Shown here piece after piece: positions 32,811-41,525 of a DNA stretch of 64,000 bases (the first letter of the stretch is position 1; the number at the start of each line of letters is the position of its first letter). The stretch spans positions 1,116,001 through 1,180,000 of the forward strand of contig NZ_CP051180.1 of assembly GCF_012295575.1 (NCBI RefSeq), written 5' to 3'. The notes below the pieces were generated by a model. The model saw only the letters and a program-made list of their open reading frames with translations. It had not been told where the DNA came from and did no database searches. The DNA comes from Ferrimonas lipolytica (GTDB lineage: Bacteria > Pseudomonadota > Gammaproteobacteria > Enterobacterales > Shewanellaceae). The translations under genes and the position numbers were made by a program.

Positions 32811-33020
32811 CGTCTTGAAAAAAACTCGATGAGCGTTATTCACAGTTCTATGGGCTGCAATTAGTCTCGATTCCACAAGAACTCATCTAGCGTAAAATAT
32901 CGACTTCGGTTGCTTTAGTTAGCAACAACCACTTGCGAAAGTGATATTTTTGGATGAATTTCGTTATCGTTTATTGAATTATGTTTCATTATTGTGTAAT
33001 GCCGACTAACCCACTAAACT

Positions 33021-33034
33021 TTGATCTAAATCAA
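33021..33034. promoter_or_regulatory. FNR-type box
   Basis: TTGAT-CTAA-ATCAA, a perfect match to the FNR/Anr consensus TTGAT-N4-ATCAA. It is only 20 bases before the small gene at 33054, closer than an activating site would be, so repression or a later start codon is possible. Confidence 0.6.
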
Positions 33035-33053
33035 TAACTGGTTGGCGGTAATT

Positions 33054-33305
33054 ATGCAGGGTGAATCCAAGGTTTATTCATTACTTCAAGTTCGTTACAG
33101 TCGTTTGCATCAGGCTCGATTGAAGCGAGACAGAGAGACTGATCTGTTTGCTTTAGAAAAGCTCGTAACCGATATTGCAGCTCAGCTTCAGGTCATTGAG
33201 CGCATTGAAACCATGGAAACCAGTGCCGTTGGTGACGATAAACCAGTCGCTGTTGCATCGACTAATTGGTTGCTTAATAGTAAGGCTAAGTTTTTATTTA
33301 ATTAG
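33054..33305 (+). CDS. Small protein of unknown function
   Basis: An 83-residue frame starting at the ATG at 33054 (MQGESKVYSLLQVRYSRLHQ) with a poor GGCGGT ribosome site. It is charged and helical with no membrane segment; KLVTDIAAQLQVIERIETME could form a short coiled coil. I do not recognise it. An FNR-type box lies 20 bases upstream, and no terminator is seen before the porin promoter. A real gene seems likely because composition and codon use look normal, but this is not certain. Confidence 0.5.
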   Translation: MQGESKVYSLLQVRYSRLHQARLKRDRETDLFALEKLVTDIAAQLQVIERIETMETSAVGDDKPVAVASTNWLLNSKAKFLFN

Positions 33306-33518
33306 TTTGCTCGTTACCAATTACTGATTAGGCATGGATCGCCTTCTCGGTTTTGCTAAGCGTTTTATATAACGTTAGATATTTTTTCTATATTACTCCC
33401 ACCTTGTCGCTCTGTTTTTATTAATAACTTCATATTCCTTATTAGGTATTTACCTTCCCGATTTGGTTATTTTTAGAATATTAGTCATATTCCGTCAAAG
33501 CCTTCCAATGATATGCAA
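33306..33518. other. AT-rich intergenic stretch before the porin
   Basis: About 210 AT-rich bases with no open frame worth reporting. Nothing recognised apart from the CRP site at its right end. Confidence 0.5.
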
Positions 33519-33534
33519 TGTGATCATGGTCACA
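33519..33534. promoter_or_regulatory. CRP site upstream of the porin gene
   Basis: TGTGA-TCATGG-TCACA with flanking AA/TT: near-perfect CRP consensus. An AATATT -10 candidate at 33575-33580 would place the site near -61, a normal class I activating position. Confidence 0.75.
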
Positions 33535-33665
33535 TTCATTTTTCACTTATCTGGGGTGAGATCATGGTAATGGCAATATTGTGACGATCAGTCGAACATT
33601 TTGTTGAATGGGGTTATAAATCAATCAATAGTGACGCTGTTTCATCACAAACAGGGAGAATATTG

Positions 33666-34829
33666 ATGAACTGTACAGCTTTTTCTCGAGCGGCTGTTGC
33701 CGTAGCAGTCTTGGCAGCTGTTCCTTTTGCTCAAGCGAATGACACTGCTTTTAAGTTTGGTGGTTACATTAAATTAGACGTATTGGTATCTGATTACAGT
33801 GAAGGTGCGCCTGCAGATGACAGCACAGGTCGTGACTTTTATGTGCCAGGCACAATAGTCGGTGGTGATGAGAATAGAGATAGCGCGGTAACCGATATTA
33901 CTGCTCGTGAGTCTCGCTTTAATTTATCCAGCACCACCAACCTCGATGGTCATAAATTAAAATCTTTTATTGAACTGGACTTTTTGCCACATAAAGATGG
34001 CACTGAAACCGTTTCGAACAGTTATTCCCCTCGTATCCGCCACGCCTATGTTTCCTATGATAATTGGTTGGCTGGTCAAACTTGGAGTACCTTCCAAAAC
34101 CCAGGAGCATTACCAGAAGCATTAGACTTCATCGGTGCAGCTGAAGGTACGGTGTTCGTTCGCCAAGCGCAGTTACGCTATACCAACGGTGGCTTGCAGT
34201 TGTCATTAGAAAACCCAGAAACGGTTATTTCTGATGTACGCGCGAATACCTATGAGAAAGAAACCACCAGTAGCTCACTACTGCCAGATGCTGTTGCTCG
34301 CTATAACTTCAACGCTGGCGGAGCCAAGATGTCAGTGGCGGCGCTGTTGCGTCAGATCAGTGTTGAAGAAACAGTAAATGGCACAAAGGTGGATGAAACT
34401 GATACCGGTTACGGTGTGAGTTTTTCTGGTGTTGTGCCGGTTGCAGGCAACGACAAATTCAAGTTTATGGTTAACTACGGCGACGGCTTTGGTCGTTACT
34501 TGGCGGTAAACTACATTAATGATGCGGTGCTTACGGGCAACGATGAGTTAGAAACGATCGAAGTGATGTCTGGTTTTGCGACCTACCAGCATTGGTGGAG
34601 CGATAAATGGCGTTCTAACTTTGTGGTATCGGCATTAGAGGCGGATTACGATACTAACCCAACGGTTGCAATGAATGAGAAGTCGATGAGCTACTTGGCT
34701 AACATTTTGTACTCGCCAATTAAGCCATTAACTGTCGGCATTGAGTACATGCATGCAGAGAACGAAAAAACTGATGGTAGCGACGCCGATATGGATCGTG
34801 TCCAGATGAGCGTTAAATACGCTTTCTAA
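33666..34829 (+). CDS. DcaP-like outer-membrane porin
   Basis: A 387-residue trimeric-porin-type protein. Start ATG at 33666 with GGGAG upstream (a TTG one codon earlier is also in frame). Signal peptide to AQA (residue about 25), then FKFGGYIKLDVLVSDYSEG, the DcaP start. The strand-and-turn pattern continues with NLSSTTNLDGHKLKSFIELDF and ends in MDRVQMSVKYAF, with the C-terminal aromatic residue needed for outer-membrane insertion. DcaP-like porins take up negatively charged small molecules. The CRP site upstream suggests control by carbon supply. Confidence 0.85.
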   Translation: MNCTAFSRAAVAVAVLAAVPFAQANDTAFKFGGYIKLDVLVSDYSEGAPADDSTGRDFYVPGTIVGGDENRDSAVTDITARESRFNLSSTTNLDGHKLKSFIELDFLPHKDGTETVSNSYSPRIRHAYVSYDNWLAGQTWSTFQNPGALPEALDFIGAAEGTVFVRQAQLRYTNGGLQLSLENPETVISDVRANTYEKETTSSSLLPDAVARYNFNAGGAKMSVAALLRQISVEETVNGTKVDETDTGYGVSFSGVVPVAGNDKFKFMVNYGDGFGRYLAVNYINDAVLTGNDELETIEVMSGFATYQHWWSDKWRSNFVVSALEADYDTNPTVAMNEKSMSYLANILYSPIKPLTVGIEYMHAENEKTDGSDADMDRVQMSVKYAF

Positions 34830-34850
34830 GCTATTGGTTAGATTGTCGTA

Positions 34851-34880
34851 AAAGCCAGAGCAATGCTCTGGCTTTATTGT
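34851..34880 (+). terminator. Terminator after the porin gene
   Basis: Perfect stem AAAGCCAGAGC / GCTCTGGCTTT with loop AAT, then ATTGTT. Confidence 0.85.
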
Positions 34881-34901
34881 TAGCGCGAGTTAGGCAATAA
34901 A

Positions 34902-34924
34902 AAAGCGACCATTGAGGTCGCTTT
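34902..34924 (-). terminator. Terminator after grxA
   Basis: Stem AAAGCGACC / GGTCGCTTT, loop ATTGA; on the minus strand it is followed by a T-rich TTTTTATTG. Confidence 0.8.
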
Positions 34925-34940
34925 GTTTGAACAAGCTAGC

Positions 34941-35204
34941 TTAAGCGTAAAGGCCTAAGTTTGCTTTGGCGTAGGCTTCGAACTCATCACAACCACCAAC
35001 GTGGTTTTGATCAACGAAGATCTGCGGCACGGTGTTAACCGGCTTGCCAACGGTTTTTTCTAACTCTTCTTTACTCACGCCTTCAGCGTGCATATCAACG
35101 TAACGGAACTTAAAATCGTCACGGTTTTCTTTAAGTGTTGCGGCGATCTCTTTCGCACGAACACAGTAAGGACAGCCAGGGCGGCCAAAGATTACTACAA
35201 ACAT
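34941..35204 (-). CDS. grxA: Glutaredoxin 1
   Basis: An 87-residue dithiol glutaredoxin with the same length and order as E. coli GrxA: MFVVIFGRPGCPYCVRAKEI (active-site CPYC at residues 11-14), the RDDFKFRYVDMHAEG stretch, the cis-Pro TVPQIFVDQ and GG-containing HVGGCDEF. It uses glutathione to reduce ribonucleotide reductase and other disulfides in the cytoplasm. The extra cysteine in GGCDEF replaces GGYTDF of E. coli. Ends at its own terminator. Confidence 0.96.
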   Translation of the reverse strand: MFVVIFGRPGCPYCVRAKEIAATLKENRDDFKFRYVDMHAEGVSKEELEKTVGKPVNTVPQIFVDQNHVGGCDEFEAYAKANLGLYA

Positions 35205-35249
35205 GTTTGCTCCTTTTACGCAGTGCCCCGTTATACCATAGTTTCGGGG

Positions 35250-36986
35250 CTAGCCGGCGCTATCTGCCTTGCGATAGCGGCCAGAATAATCAAATAGGGT
35301 TTCAATCACTTTCCAGAATCGTTTTTTTTCCAATCGAGCGATGACAAAGTCTGGGTGGCGCAACAGTTGTTGTTGGGCGATTACTTCGTCGATGCTATTC
35401 AATCGCAACGGTTGGCCAGGATTCTTTAAATGCTGTCGCATGAACTGATGATAAAAATGCCCTTTTTGTGCTGGCGCGTCAAAGGCAAATGTTCGATTAA
35501 GTTCATCGCCGTCTTCGTCAAACCAGGTTACTTTTAATCGCGCGTTGCCATCTTTGCCTTGGCTCTTACTCAGTTGTACTCCGCCGCAACGAATCACTTT
35601 ATAGTCTTTGAGTTTAAGCACCTCTTGTAAACGCTTGTCTGGGTCAACAAGTTGCTTGTTACAGCTGTGGCACACTCGTGCGGCAATGTCATTTTCAGCG
35701 AGGCAATCGGGACACTCTTTATAGCGAAAACGATAGTCGCATTGCTCCGTCTTACCTTCATACTGGTGCGAGCCTTGGCACCGCCGGCCGAAGTGTTCAA
35801 TGACCAAATCGAACTCGTCCTTGCGTCCCCAAAATGCATTTTGATGGCCACATTTAGGGCAAGGAACTTCAACCGCAACGGTGTCGCTATGAGGCCGAGG
35901 CTCGCCGACTTCAGGCGAATAGATTGAATAGCCGTTGCCTGCATAATCAAGCACCAAGCAGTCAGTCTTACCTTCCGCTAAGCGCAAGCCACGGCCGACC
36001 ATCTGTTGAAATAGCGCCGCTGAGTCGGTGCGTCGCATCAACGCAATAAGATCGACGTGAGGCGCATCAAAGCCGGTGGTGAGTACAGCGACGTTAACTA
36101 GGTACTTAAGCTTCTTCAGTTTGAACTGTTCAATCAATTCAGCGCGCTCTGCCTTACTGGTTTTAGCAGTAAGCAGCGCCGCTTGCGCAGTGGGAAGCTG
36201 GGTTAGGACCTCTTCTCCATGTCGCACCGTAGCAGCGAAGATAATTACCCCTTGGCGCTGTTGTGCCTGTTCTATGATTTGTTGACAAATAAGGGTGGTA
36301 GCACGGCCGCGCAGCTCTGGGTTTACCTGCGGCAGTTCTCCCTCTTCATTAGGCAGTAGCCAGCTGGCAACGGCACCATCAACCATGGTTGGCGGAGTTA
36401 GGAACCCTTGTTTAATCAATTGACCGATAGGCAATTCAAACACGCAGTCTCGAAATGGTTTTGGTTCGGTACTGCGAACTGTACCGTTGATGTGTTGTTG
36501 ATAGATCCAGCCGCTGTCCAGTCGGTAGGGTGTTGCGGTTAATCCCAGTACACACAAACGGGGATTAAGTTGACCGAGTCTAGCCAGTAATCGTTGGTAT
36601 TGGCTATCGTCAGTGAGGCTTATCCGGTGACACTCGTCAATGATAACAATGGAGTAGGCCTCGGTTATTTTATCGCTGATTTGAGCCAACGATTGTACCG
36701 AAGCAAATACTACCTTAGCGCTGCGATCTTTTTGGCCAAGTCCTGCTGAATAGATGGTGCTGTATTCGCCAAAGGCGGCAAACTTTTCTTGGTTTTGCGC
36801 CACCAACTCCTGTACATGGGTTAGCACTAATACTCTGCCTTTGGCGAGCCTTGCCAGCTCCGCGATCACTAAGCTTTTGCCTGCACCGGTGGGCAGTACC
36901 ACCACCGCGGGGGCTCGATGTTTTCGAAAGTGCTTAACAACGGCATCAACGGCGTCTTGCTGATAGGGGCGAAGGGTATAGGCCAT
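35250..36986 (-). CDS. radD: RadD (YejH) DEAD/H-box DNA repair ATPase
   Basis: A superfamily 2 helicase-like ATPase of 578 residues. I start at the ATG at 36986 (MAYTLRPYQQDAV), matching the family start; an earlier start would add 11 residues. Motifs: Q-type RPYQQDAVD, I VLPTGAGKS, Ia VLTHVQELV, II IIDECHR, III LTATPYR, V TTGFDAPHVD, VI QMVGRGLR. After residue 390 comes the RadD zinc region with four CxxC pairs (CPKCGH, CPDC, CHSC). RadD helps resolve recombination intermediates. Confidence 0.94.
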   Translation of the reverse strand: MAYTLRPYQQDAVDAVVKHFRKHRAPAVVVLPTGAGKSLVIAELARLAKGRVLVLTHVQELVAQNQEKFAAFGEYSTIYSAGLGQKDRSAKVVFASVQSLAQISDKITEAYSIVIIDECHRISLTDDSQYQRLLARLGQLNPRLCVLGLTATPYRLDSGWIYQQHINGTVRSTEPKPFRDCVFELPIGQLIKQGFLTPPTMVDGAVASWLLPNEEGELPQVNPELRGRATTLICQQIIEQAQQRQGVIIFAATVRHGEEVLTQLPTAQAALLTAKTSKAERAELIEQFKLKKLKYLVNVAVLTTGFDAPHVDLIALMRRTDSAALFQQMVGRGLRLAEGKTDCLVLDYAGNGYSIYSPEVGEPRPHSDTVAVEVPCPKCGHQNAFWGRKDEFDLVIEHFGRRCQGSHQYEGKTEQCDYRFRYKECPDCLAENDIAARVCHSCNKQLVDPDKRLQEVLKLKDYKVIRCGGVQLSKSQGKDGNARLKVTWFDEDGDELNRTFAFDAPAQKGHFYHQFMRQHLKNPGQPLRLNSIDEVIAQQQLLRHPDFVIARLEKKRFWKVIETLFDYSGRYRKADSAG

Positions 36987-37069
36987 GAACGTGAGTGTGG
37001 TCTGCAATGAGGGTGACAATAGCGTTATTGTAACCAGTAATTGGACAAGATAGATGCCCTTAGAATGAC

Positions 37070-37095
37070 AAACCCCAGCATTTGCTGGGGTTTTT
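37070..37095. terminator. Terminator between radD and the antiporter gene
   Basis: Perfect stem AAACCCCAGCA / TGCTGGGGTTT; T-tract on the + strand, shorter one on the minus strand. It lies at the 3' end of the leftward antiporter gene. Confidence 0.75.
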
Positions 37096-37112
37096 CCATA
37101 CTGGTTAACTGA

Positions 37113-38459
37113 TTACAGCACCATTGCTGCTACCCAACCTGATACCAACAGCGGCAGGTTAAAATGCAGGAAGGTCGGGATCACAGAGTCGCGGATGTGA
37201 TCATGCTGGCCGTCGGCGTTCAAACCAGAGGTTGGTCCCAAGGTTGAATCAGACGCTGGCGAACCGGCGTCACCCAATGCTGCTGCGGTACCAACCAAAG
37301 CGATGATCGCCATTGGTGAGAAGCCGAAGCTGATCCCAAGAGGTACGTAAATGGTGGCAATAATTGGAATAGTGGAGAACGACGAACCAATCCCCATGGT
37401 GATGAACAAGCCTACAACCAGCATAAGCATGGCTGCCAGTGCCTTGCTGTCACCGATCATGTCTTGGATGGATTCAACCAGCATTGGAACTTCACCGGTT
37501 GCTTTTACTACGTCGGCAAAACCTTGTGCAGAGATCATGATAAAACCGATGGTAGCCATCATATGAACGCCGCGAGTAAAGGCGTCCTGAGCGCTGATCT
37601 CTTTTTTGTCGATACCAGCCAAAGAGAGAATAACGAAGCCGATAAGGGCACCAAAGATCATCGAGCCAGTCGATATCTGTACGCCTAAAGTGACAACAAT
37701 GGCAATGGCTGCAACGGTAATACGACGTTTGTTTAATGGCCCGTCGTGCTGGGGTGATACCGCCGCAGTTTTGGTCTCATCGTATTGGCGTGGCTTGTTG
37801 TAGCTGATGAAGATAGCCACCAACAAACCGCCAATCATACCAAGGGCAGGGATGATCATCGCGGTAGCAACGTTGGCAACGGTAATGCTGTCGCCGGCTA
37901 CTTCGGCTAGACCATTGCTAAGCAGATTTTTCAGCAATAAGCCTTCTTGGAAGATCAGACCAAAGCCAATTGGCACCGACATGTAGGTGGTAACCAAACC
38001 AAAGGTGATACAACAAGCAACAAGGCGGCGATCAAGCTTGAGCGATTCCATCACATGTAATAGTGGTGGGATAAGAATAGGGATAAAGGCGATATGCACC
38101 GGAATCACGTTTTGCGACATGACAGCCATTGCCATGATGGCAACCAACAGTAACACCTTAAGGTGTTTGGCGGTGTTTGGGTCGTTAGACGCGCCTAAAC
38201 GACTGATGATACCGCGCGACAGTAAATCGGTGATGCCGGTATGCGCTAGGGCAACTGCGAATGCGCCAAGTAGTGCGTAAGACAGAGCAACTTCAGCTCC
38301 GCCTCCCAGACCGCTGTTAAAGGTGGAGATGGTATCGGATAAGCTCATACCAGAGCTTAGTCCGGCCGCTAATGCCGAAATAATTAAGGCGATAACGACG
38401 TTAACTCTAACTAGGCTTAAGCCCAACATTAGAACTACGGCGATGATGACAGCGTTCAT
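37113..38459 (-). CDS. Na+/H+ antiporter-family transporter (NhaC/YuiF-like)
   Basis: A 448-residue membrane protein with about 12 helices. It starts [20 protein letters not shown], contains [23 protein letters not shown] (re-entrant-type segment) and near the C-terminus [23 protein letters not shown], the Asp/Ser/Thr-rich loop typical of NhaC and related ion-transporter families. The substrate could be Na+/H+ or an amino acid, since some relatives carry histidine. A 13-bp direct repeat (TTTATTTTGAGCT, twice) lies about 35 bases upstream of the start. Confidence 0.85.
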   Translation of the reverse strand: MNAVIIAVVLMLGLSLVRVNVVIALIISALAAGLSSGMSLSDTISTFNSGLGGGAEVALSYALLGAFAVALAHTGITDLLSRGIISRLGASNDPNTAKHLKVLLLVAIMAMAVMSQNVIPVHIAFIPILIPPLLHVMESLKLDRRLVACCITFGLVTTYMSVPIGFGLIFQEGLLLKNLLSNGLAEVAGDSITVANVATAMIIPALGMIGGLLVAIFISYNKPRQYDETKTAAVSPQHDGPLNKRRITVAAIAIVVTLGVQISTGSMIFGALIGFVILSLAGIDKKEISAQDAFTRGVHMMATIGFIMISAQGFADVVKATGEVPMLVESIQDMIGDSKALAAMLMLVVGLFITMGIGSSFSTIPIIATIYVPLGISFGFSPMAIIALVGTAAALGDAGSPASDSTLGPTSGLNADGQHDHIRDSVIPTFLHFNLPLLVSGWVAAMVL

Positions 38460-38767
38460 GCTTTTAGGTTCTCTCTATTCTTCTTTAATTTAGCTTTATT
38501 TTGAGCTTTATTTTGAGCTTGAACATATTAAGGCGAAAACGCATTGTGTGCAGCTGCGCAAGTGTAATATCGTGTCCGAGGCTAGCAAAATAGTGATGTG
38601 ACCCACAGTTTCTCACTTAATTAGTCATTCAAAATACCTAATGTTGCAATCGGTAAAATCGAAACCAAATGCAATTGCCAGTATGAAAAATCGATTTATA
38701 ATGGGTCCATCGGTTAACGCAAGGTTAGCCATTACGGAATATCTAACCATAGTATTGGAGAGTAAAC
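38460..38767. other. Divergent intergenic region, antiporter/peroxiredoxin
   Basis: No gene. Contains the two direct TTTATTTTGAGCT repeats on the antiporter side (38493-38520) and a GGAG ribosome site for the peroxiredoxin. I see no clear OxyR-type site. Confidence 0.5.
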
Positions 38768-39373
38768 ATGAGCGTATTAGTAGGCCGTCCGGCACCTGAT
38801 TTCACAGCAGCAGCAGTTTTAGGCAACGGCGAGATCGTTGAGAACTTTAACCTGGCTACTGCGATTAAAGGTAAGCCAGCGGTAATCTTCTTCTACCCAC
38901 TAGATTTCACCTTCGTATGTCCTTCTGAGTTGATCGCTTTCGACAAGCGCTTTGAAGAGTTCCAGAAGCGCGGTGTTGAAGTAATCGGTGTTTCTATCGA
39001 CTCTCAGTTCAGCCATAACGCATGGCGTAACACTGCTATCGAAGATGGCGGCATCGGCCAAGTTAAATACCCATTGATTGCAGACGTTAAGCATGAAATC
39101 TGCAAAGCCTACGATGTTGAGCATCCAGAAGCAGGTGTTGCTTTCCGTGGTTCATTCCTAGTAGATAAAGAAGGTCAGGTTCGTCACCAAGTAGTGAACG
39201 ATCTGCCACTGGGTCGTAACATCGACGAAATGCTGCGCATGGTTGATGCACTGCAGTTCCACGAAGAGAATGGCGAAGTATGCCCAGCTCAGTGGGAATC
39301 AGGTAAAGAAGGTATGGACGCTTCTCCAGACGGCGTAGCACGCTTTCTGTCTGAGCACACCGACGACCTGTAA
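38768..39373 (+). CDS. Typical 2-Cys peroxiredoxin (AhpC/TSA family)
   Basis: A 201-residue thiol peroxidase. Peroxidatic cysteine in FFYPLDFTFVCPSELIAF (about residue 51) and resolving cysteine in NGEVCPAQW (about residue 170); the GGIG and C-terminal helix of sensitive 2-Cys enzymes are present (DGGIGQ). It is longer and more like eukaryotic/Vibrio 2-Cys Prx than E. coli AhpC, and no ahpF is next to it, so thioredoxin or glutaredoxin is the likely reductant. Start at 38768 with GGAG. A strong terminator follows. Confidence 0.94.
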   Translation: MSVLVGRPAPDFTAAAVLGNGEIVENFNLATAIKGKPAVIFFYPLDFTFVCPSELIAFDKRFEEFQKRGVEVIGVSIDSQFSHNAWRNTAIEDGGIGQVKYPLIADVKHEICKAYDVEHPEAGVAFRGSFLVDKEGQVRHQVVNDLPLGRNIDEMLRMVDALQFHEENGEVCPAQWESGKEGMDASPDGVARFLSEHTDDL

Positions 39374-39401
39374 GACGGTTTAGTCGTACCAGTTCACGGT
39401 A

Positions 39402-39434
39402 ACGGGCCGGTCAGTTTTCTGACCGGCCCGTTTT
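39402..39434 (+). terminator. Terminator after peroxiredoxin gene
   Basis: Stem ACGGGCCGGTCAG / CTGACCGGCCCGT with TTTT loop and T tail. Confidence 0.92.
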
Positions 39435-39451
39435 GTATGTCGCTAACAGCA

Positions 39452-39481
39452 AAAATGCCAGTCAGCGATCTGACTGGCATT
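39452..39481 (-). terminator. Terminator after rnt
   Basis: Stem AATGCCAGTCAG / CTGACTGGCATT, loop CGAT; minus-strand tail TTTTTGCTG. Confidence 0.85.
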
Positions 39482-39512
39482 GGCATATTCAGCTAACTTT
39501 AGCGGTTTGTTG

Positions 39513-40187
39513 CTACTGCTCGCTGGTGGTTTCGCTTGGGGTTTGTGGTTGCTCAGCCACCAATGGCCAGCCGCCTAACTGCTTCCAGCGGTTGACGATA
39601 AAACAGAACAGTTCAGCAGTGCGAAGGGTATCGTACAGGGCGCTATGAGCTTCTTTGTTATCAAACGGAATTTGCGCTGCGCGACAGGCTTTGGCCAGTA
39701 CCGTTTGTCCTAACGCCAAACCGGCGAGGCTGGCGGTATCGAAGCTGGCGAAGGGATGAAAAGGCACTCGCTTAATTTTAGCGCGTTCACAGGCCGCGTT
39801 AACGAAGCTCTGATCAAAGGTCGCATTGTGAGCGACGATAATGGAGCGATTACATCCTGCTGCCTTTTGGCCTTTGCGTACCCCTTTAAAGATCTCGGAC
39901 AGTGCTTCCTTTTCGTCTACTGCACCACGTAAGGCGGAGAACGGTTCGGTGATGCCATTAAACTCCAACGCGGCAGGCTCGAGGTTCGCCCCCTCAAATG
40001 GGGCTACGTGGTAATGGAAGGTCTGATCGATCTGCAACCAGCCATTATCGTCCATTTTCAGGGTAACAGCAGCGATCTCGAGCAGCGCATCGGTTTGAGA
40101 GTTGAAGCCGGCGGTTTCAACATCGATAACCACGGGGTAGTAGCCGCGGAATCGTTGGGATAACAAGTTGTCTTCGGTGTTGCTCAT
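39513..40187 (-). CDS. rnt: Ribonuclease T
   Basis: A 224-residue DEDDh 3'-5' exonuclease that trims tRNA 3' ends and stable RNAs. ATG at 40187 (MSNTEDNLL) chosen over one three codons earlier by family length. Exo [21 protein letters not shown]; Exo [15 protein letters not shown]; Exo [15 protein letters not shown] with the catalytic His. Divergent from motY with about 120 bases between them. This pairing is also common in Shewanella and Vibrio. Confidence 0.95.
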   Translation of the reverse strand: MSNTEDNLLSQRFRGYYPVVIDVETAGFNSQTDALLEIAAVTLKMDDNGWLQIDQTFHYHVAPFEGANLEPAALEFNGITEPFSALRGAVDEKEALSEIFKGVRKGQKAAGCNRSIIVAHNATFDQSFVNAACERAKIKRVPFHPFASFDTASLAGLALGQTVLAKACRAAQIPFDNKEAHSALYDTLRTAELFCFIVNRWKQLGGWPLVAEQPQTPSETTSEQ

Positions 40188-40306
40188 GCAATTCATTAGG
40201 CCTTATGATTAGCGCGCCATTATTACATACCGAGACGCGCTAGCAAACGCTCTAAAGCTTTTGCTGGCGAAGTCGATAAATAATTGAACGGTAGACTTTG
40301 AGGATT

Positions 40307-41167
40307 ATGATGACAAGATTGGCGGCACTGCTATTAACTATGGCAGCCACAACCAGTAACGCAGGAATTCGCCAGTATCAAGCTGAGTTGGATAACTCGC
40401 AATGGCAACTCAGTGAATCTTCGCCGTTGCAATGTGTGTTGCGCCATCAGATACCGGGCTACGGCAGCGCCGAGTTCGTCAGTCATGCCTCGAAGTTGCT
40501 TAATATGCAGTTCACCCTGCATATGTTACGCAAACCAGACTCGAAAACCGAAGTGAAGCTGCAATCTGTGCCACCAAGTTGGCGCCCCGGTGTACCGTCG
40601 CAACCGCTAACCGAACTGACCTTTTATCGTCAGTTTGACGGTGAGTTAGAGAAGGACGATGCATGGCTTATCTTGAGTGAGTTAGAGCGGGGTATGCAGC
40701 CAACGTTTTACTACCAAGATTGGCAAGATAAACAAGCGGTTTCGGTTGCTCTTTCCAGTGTCAATTTTGCCCACAGTTATAATCAGTTCTCACAGTGCCT
40801 CAATAGCTTATTGCCTTACAATTTTGACGATATCTCGTTTACCGTGTTGCACCACGATAAGTACGGTGAGCTGACTCGTGAGTCGGTGGAACAGTTAGAC
40901 CGGATTATCACGTTTTTAAGTTTAGATCCGCGCTCGGAAATCATCTTGCTTGACGTCTATACCGATTCCTACGGCACAGATAAAACCAATATGGCGCTAA
41001 CCCGACAACAAGCGCAAAAGCTGAAAGAGGATCTTATCTCTAATGGCATCAATGAACAGCGAATTACATCTCAAGCGCACGGTGAAAAACGGCATGTAGC
41101 GGACAACCGCAGCGATCAAGAACGCCAGCGTAATCGCCGAGTTGTGCTAAGAATCGAGCCGTTCTAG
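40307..41167 (+). CDS. motY: MotY, T-ring protein of the sodium-driven flagellar motor
   Basis: A 286-residue exported protein. The ATG at 40307 (MMTRLAALLLTMAATTSNA) has GAGGA upstream; the open frame begins at an earlier TTG. The N-terminal half (residues 22-150, with QWQLSESSPLQCVLRHQIPGYG) is the MotY-specific stator-binding domain. The C-terminal half is OmpA-like (DVYTDSYGTDKTNMALTRQQAQ, NRRVVLRI) and binds peptidoglycan. It shows that the organism swims with a Na+-driven polar flagellum. No other flagellar gene is in the window. Confidence 0.93.
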   Translation: MMTRLAALLLTMAATTSNAGIRQYQAELDNSQWQLSESSPLQCVLRHQIPGYGSAEFVSHASKLLNMQFTLHMLRKPDSKTEVKLQSVPPSWRPGVPSQPLTELTFYRQFDGELEKDDAWLILSELERGMQPTFYYQDWQDKQAVSVALSSVNFAHSYNQFSQCLNSLLPYNFDDISFTVLHHDKYGELTRESVEQLDRIITFLSLDPRSEIILLDVYTDSYGTDKTNMALTRQQAQKLKEDLISNGINEQRITSQAHGEKRHVADNRSDQERQRNRRVVLRIEPF

Positions 41168-41187
41168 TAATTAGCCCGGTTAACAGC

Positions 41188-41477
41188 GGCTGTGTAGTAA
41201 CTAAGTGTTGTTTCCAAGGCTGTTAAAGCACCGGCTAGACGAGTGTTGATACAATGGGAAAGCTCTACCGCGGTTGATCGTCTGCTGCATTGGAGTAGTT
41301 CAACGAAGCGTTTTGGACTGCGACCAAAGGCAAGGGGGGATTCTAAAAGGGGGCGGAGCTCCCCGCTAATGCATACAAGAATGTGCTGTCGTCACCGCGA
41401 CATCCTCCCCTAAAAGCACCGCAATCGGTGAAGCCGAAGGCTTAAGATAAACTTCAACAGTTAACTACGACACAGCC
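41188..41477 (-). mobile_element. MITE copy C (290 bp)
   Basis: Ends GGCTGTGTAGTAACTAAGTG and ...TTAACTACGACACAGCC. Same internal landmarks as the other copies (GCATTGGAGTAGTTCAACGA, GAATGTGCTGTCG). Its right end sits one base from the A-run of the pyrC terminator. No target duplication is visible. Confidence 0.85.
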
Positions 41478-41502
41478 CAAAAAAGCCCGCAAGATGCGGG
41501 CT
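41478..41502 (-). terminator. pyrC terminator, abutting MITE C
   Basis: Minus strand AGCCCGC-atctt-GCGGGCT followed by TTTTTG and then the MITE end. Confidence 0.85.
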
Positions 41503-41525
41503 AATAGAAGTAATTAGCAATGGGC

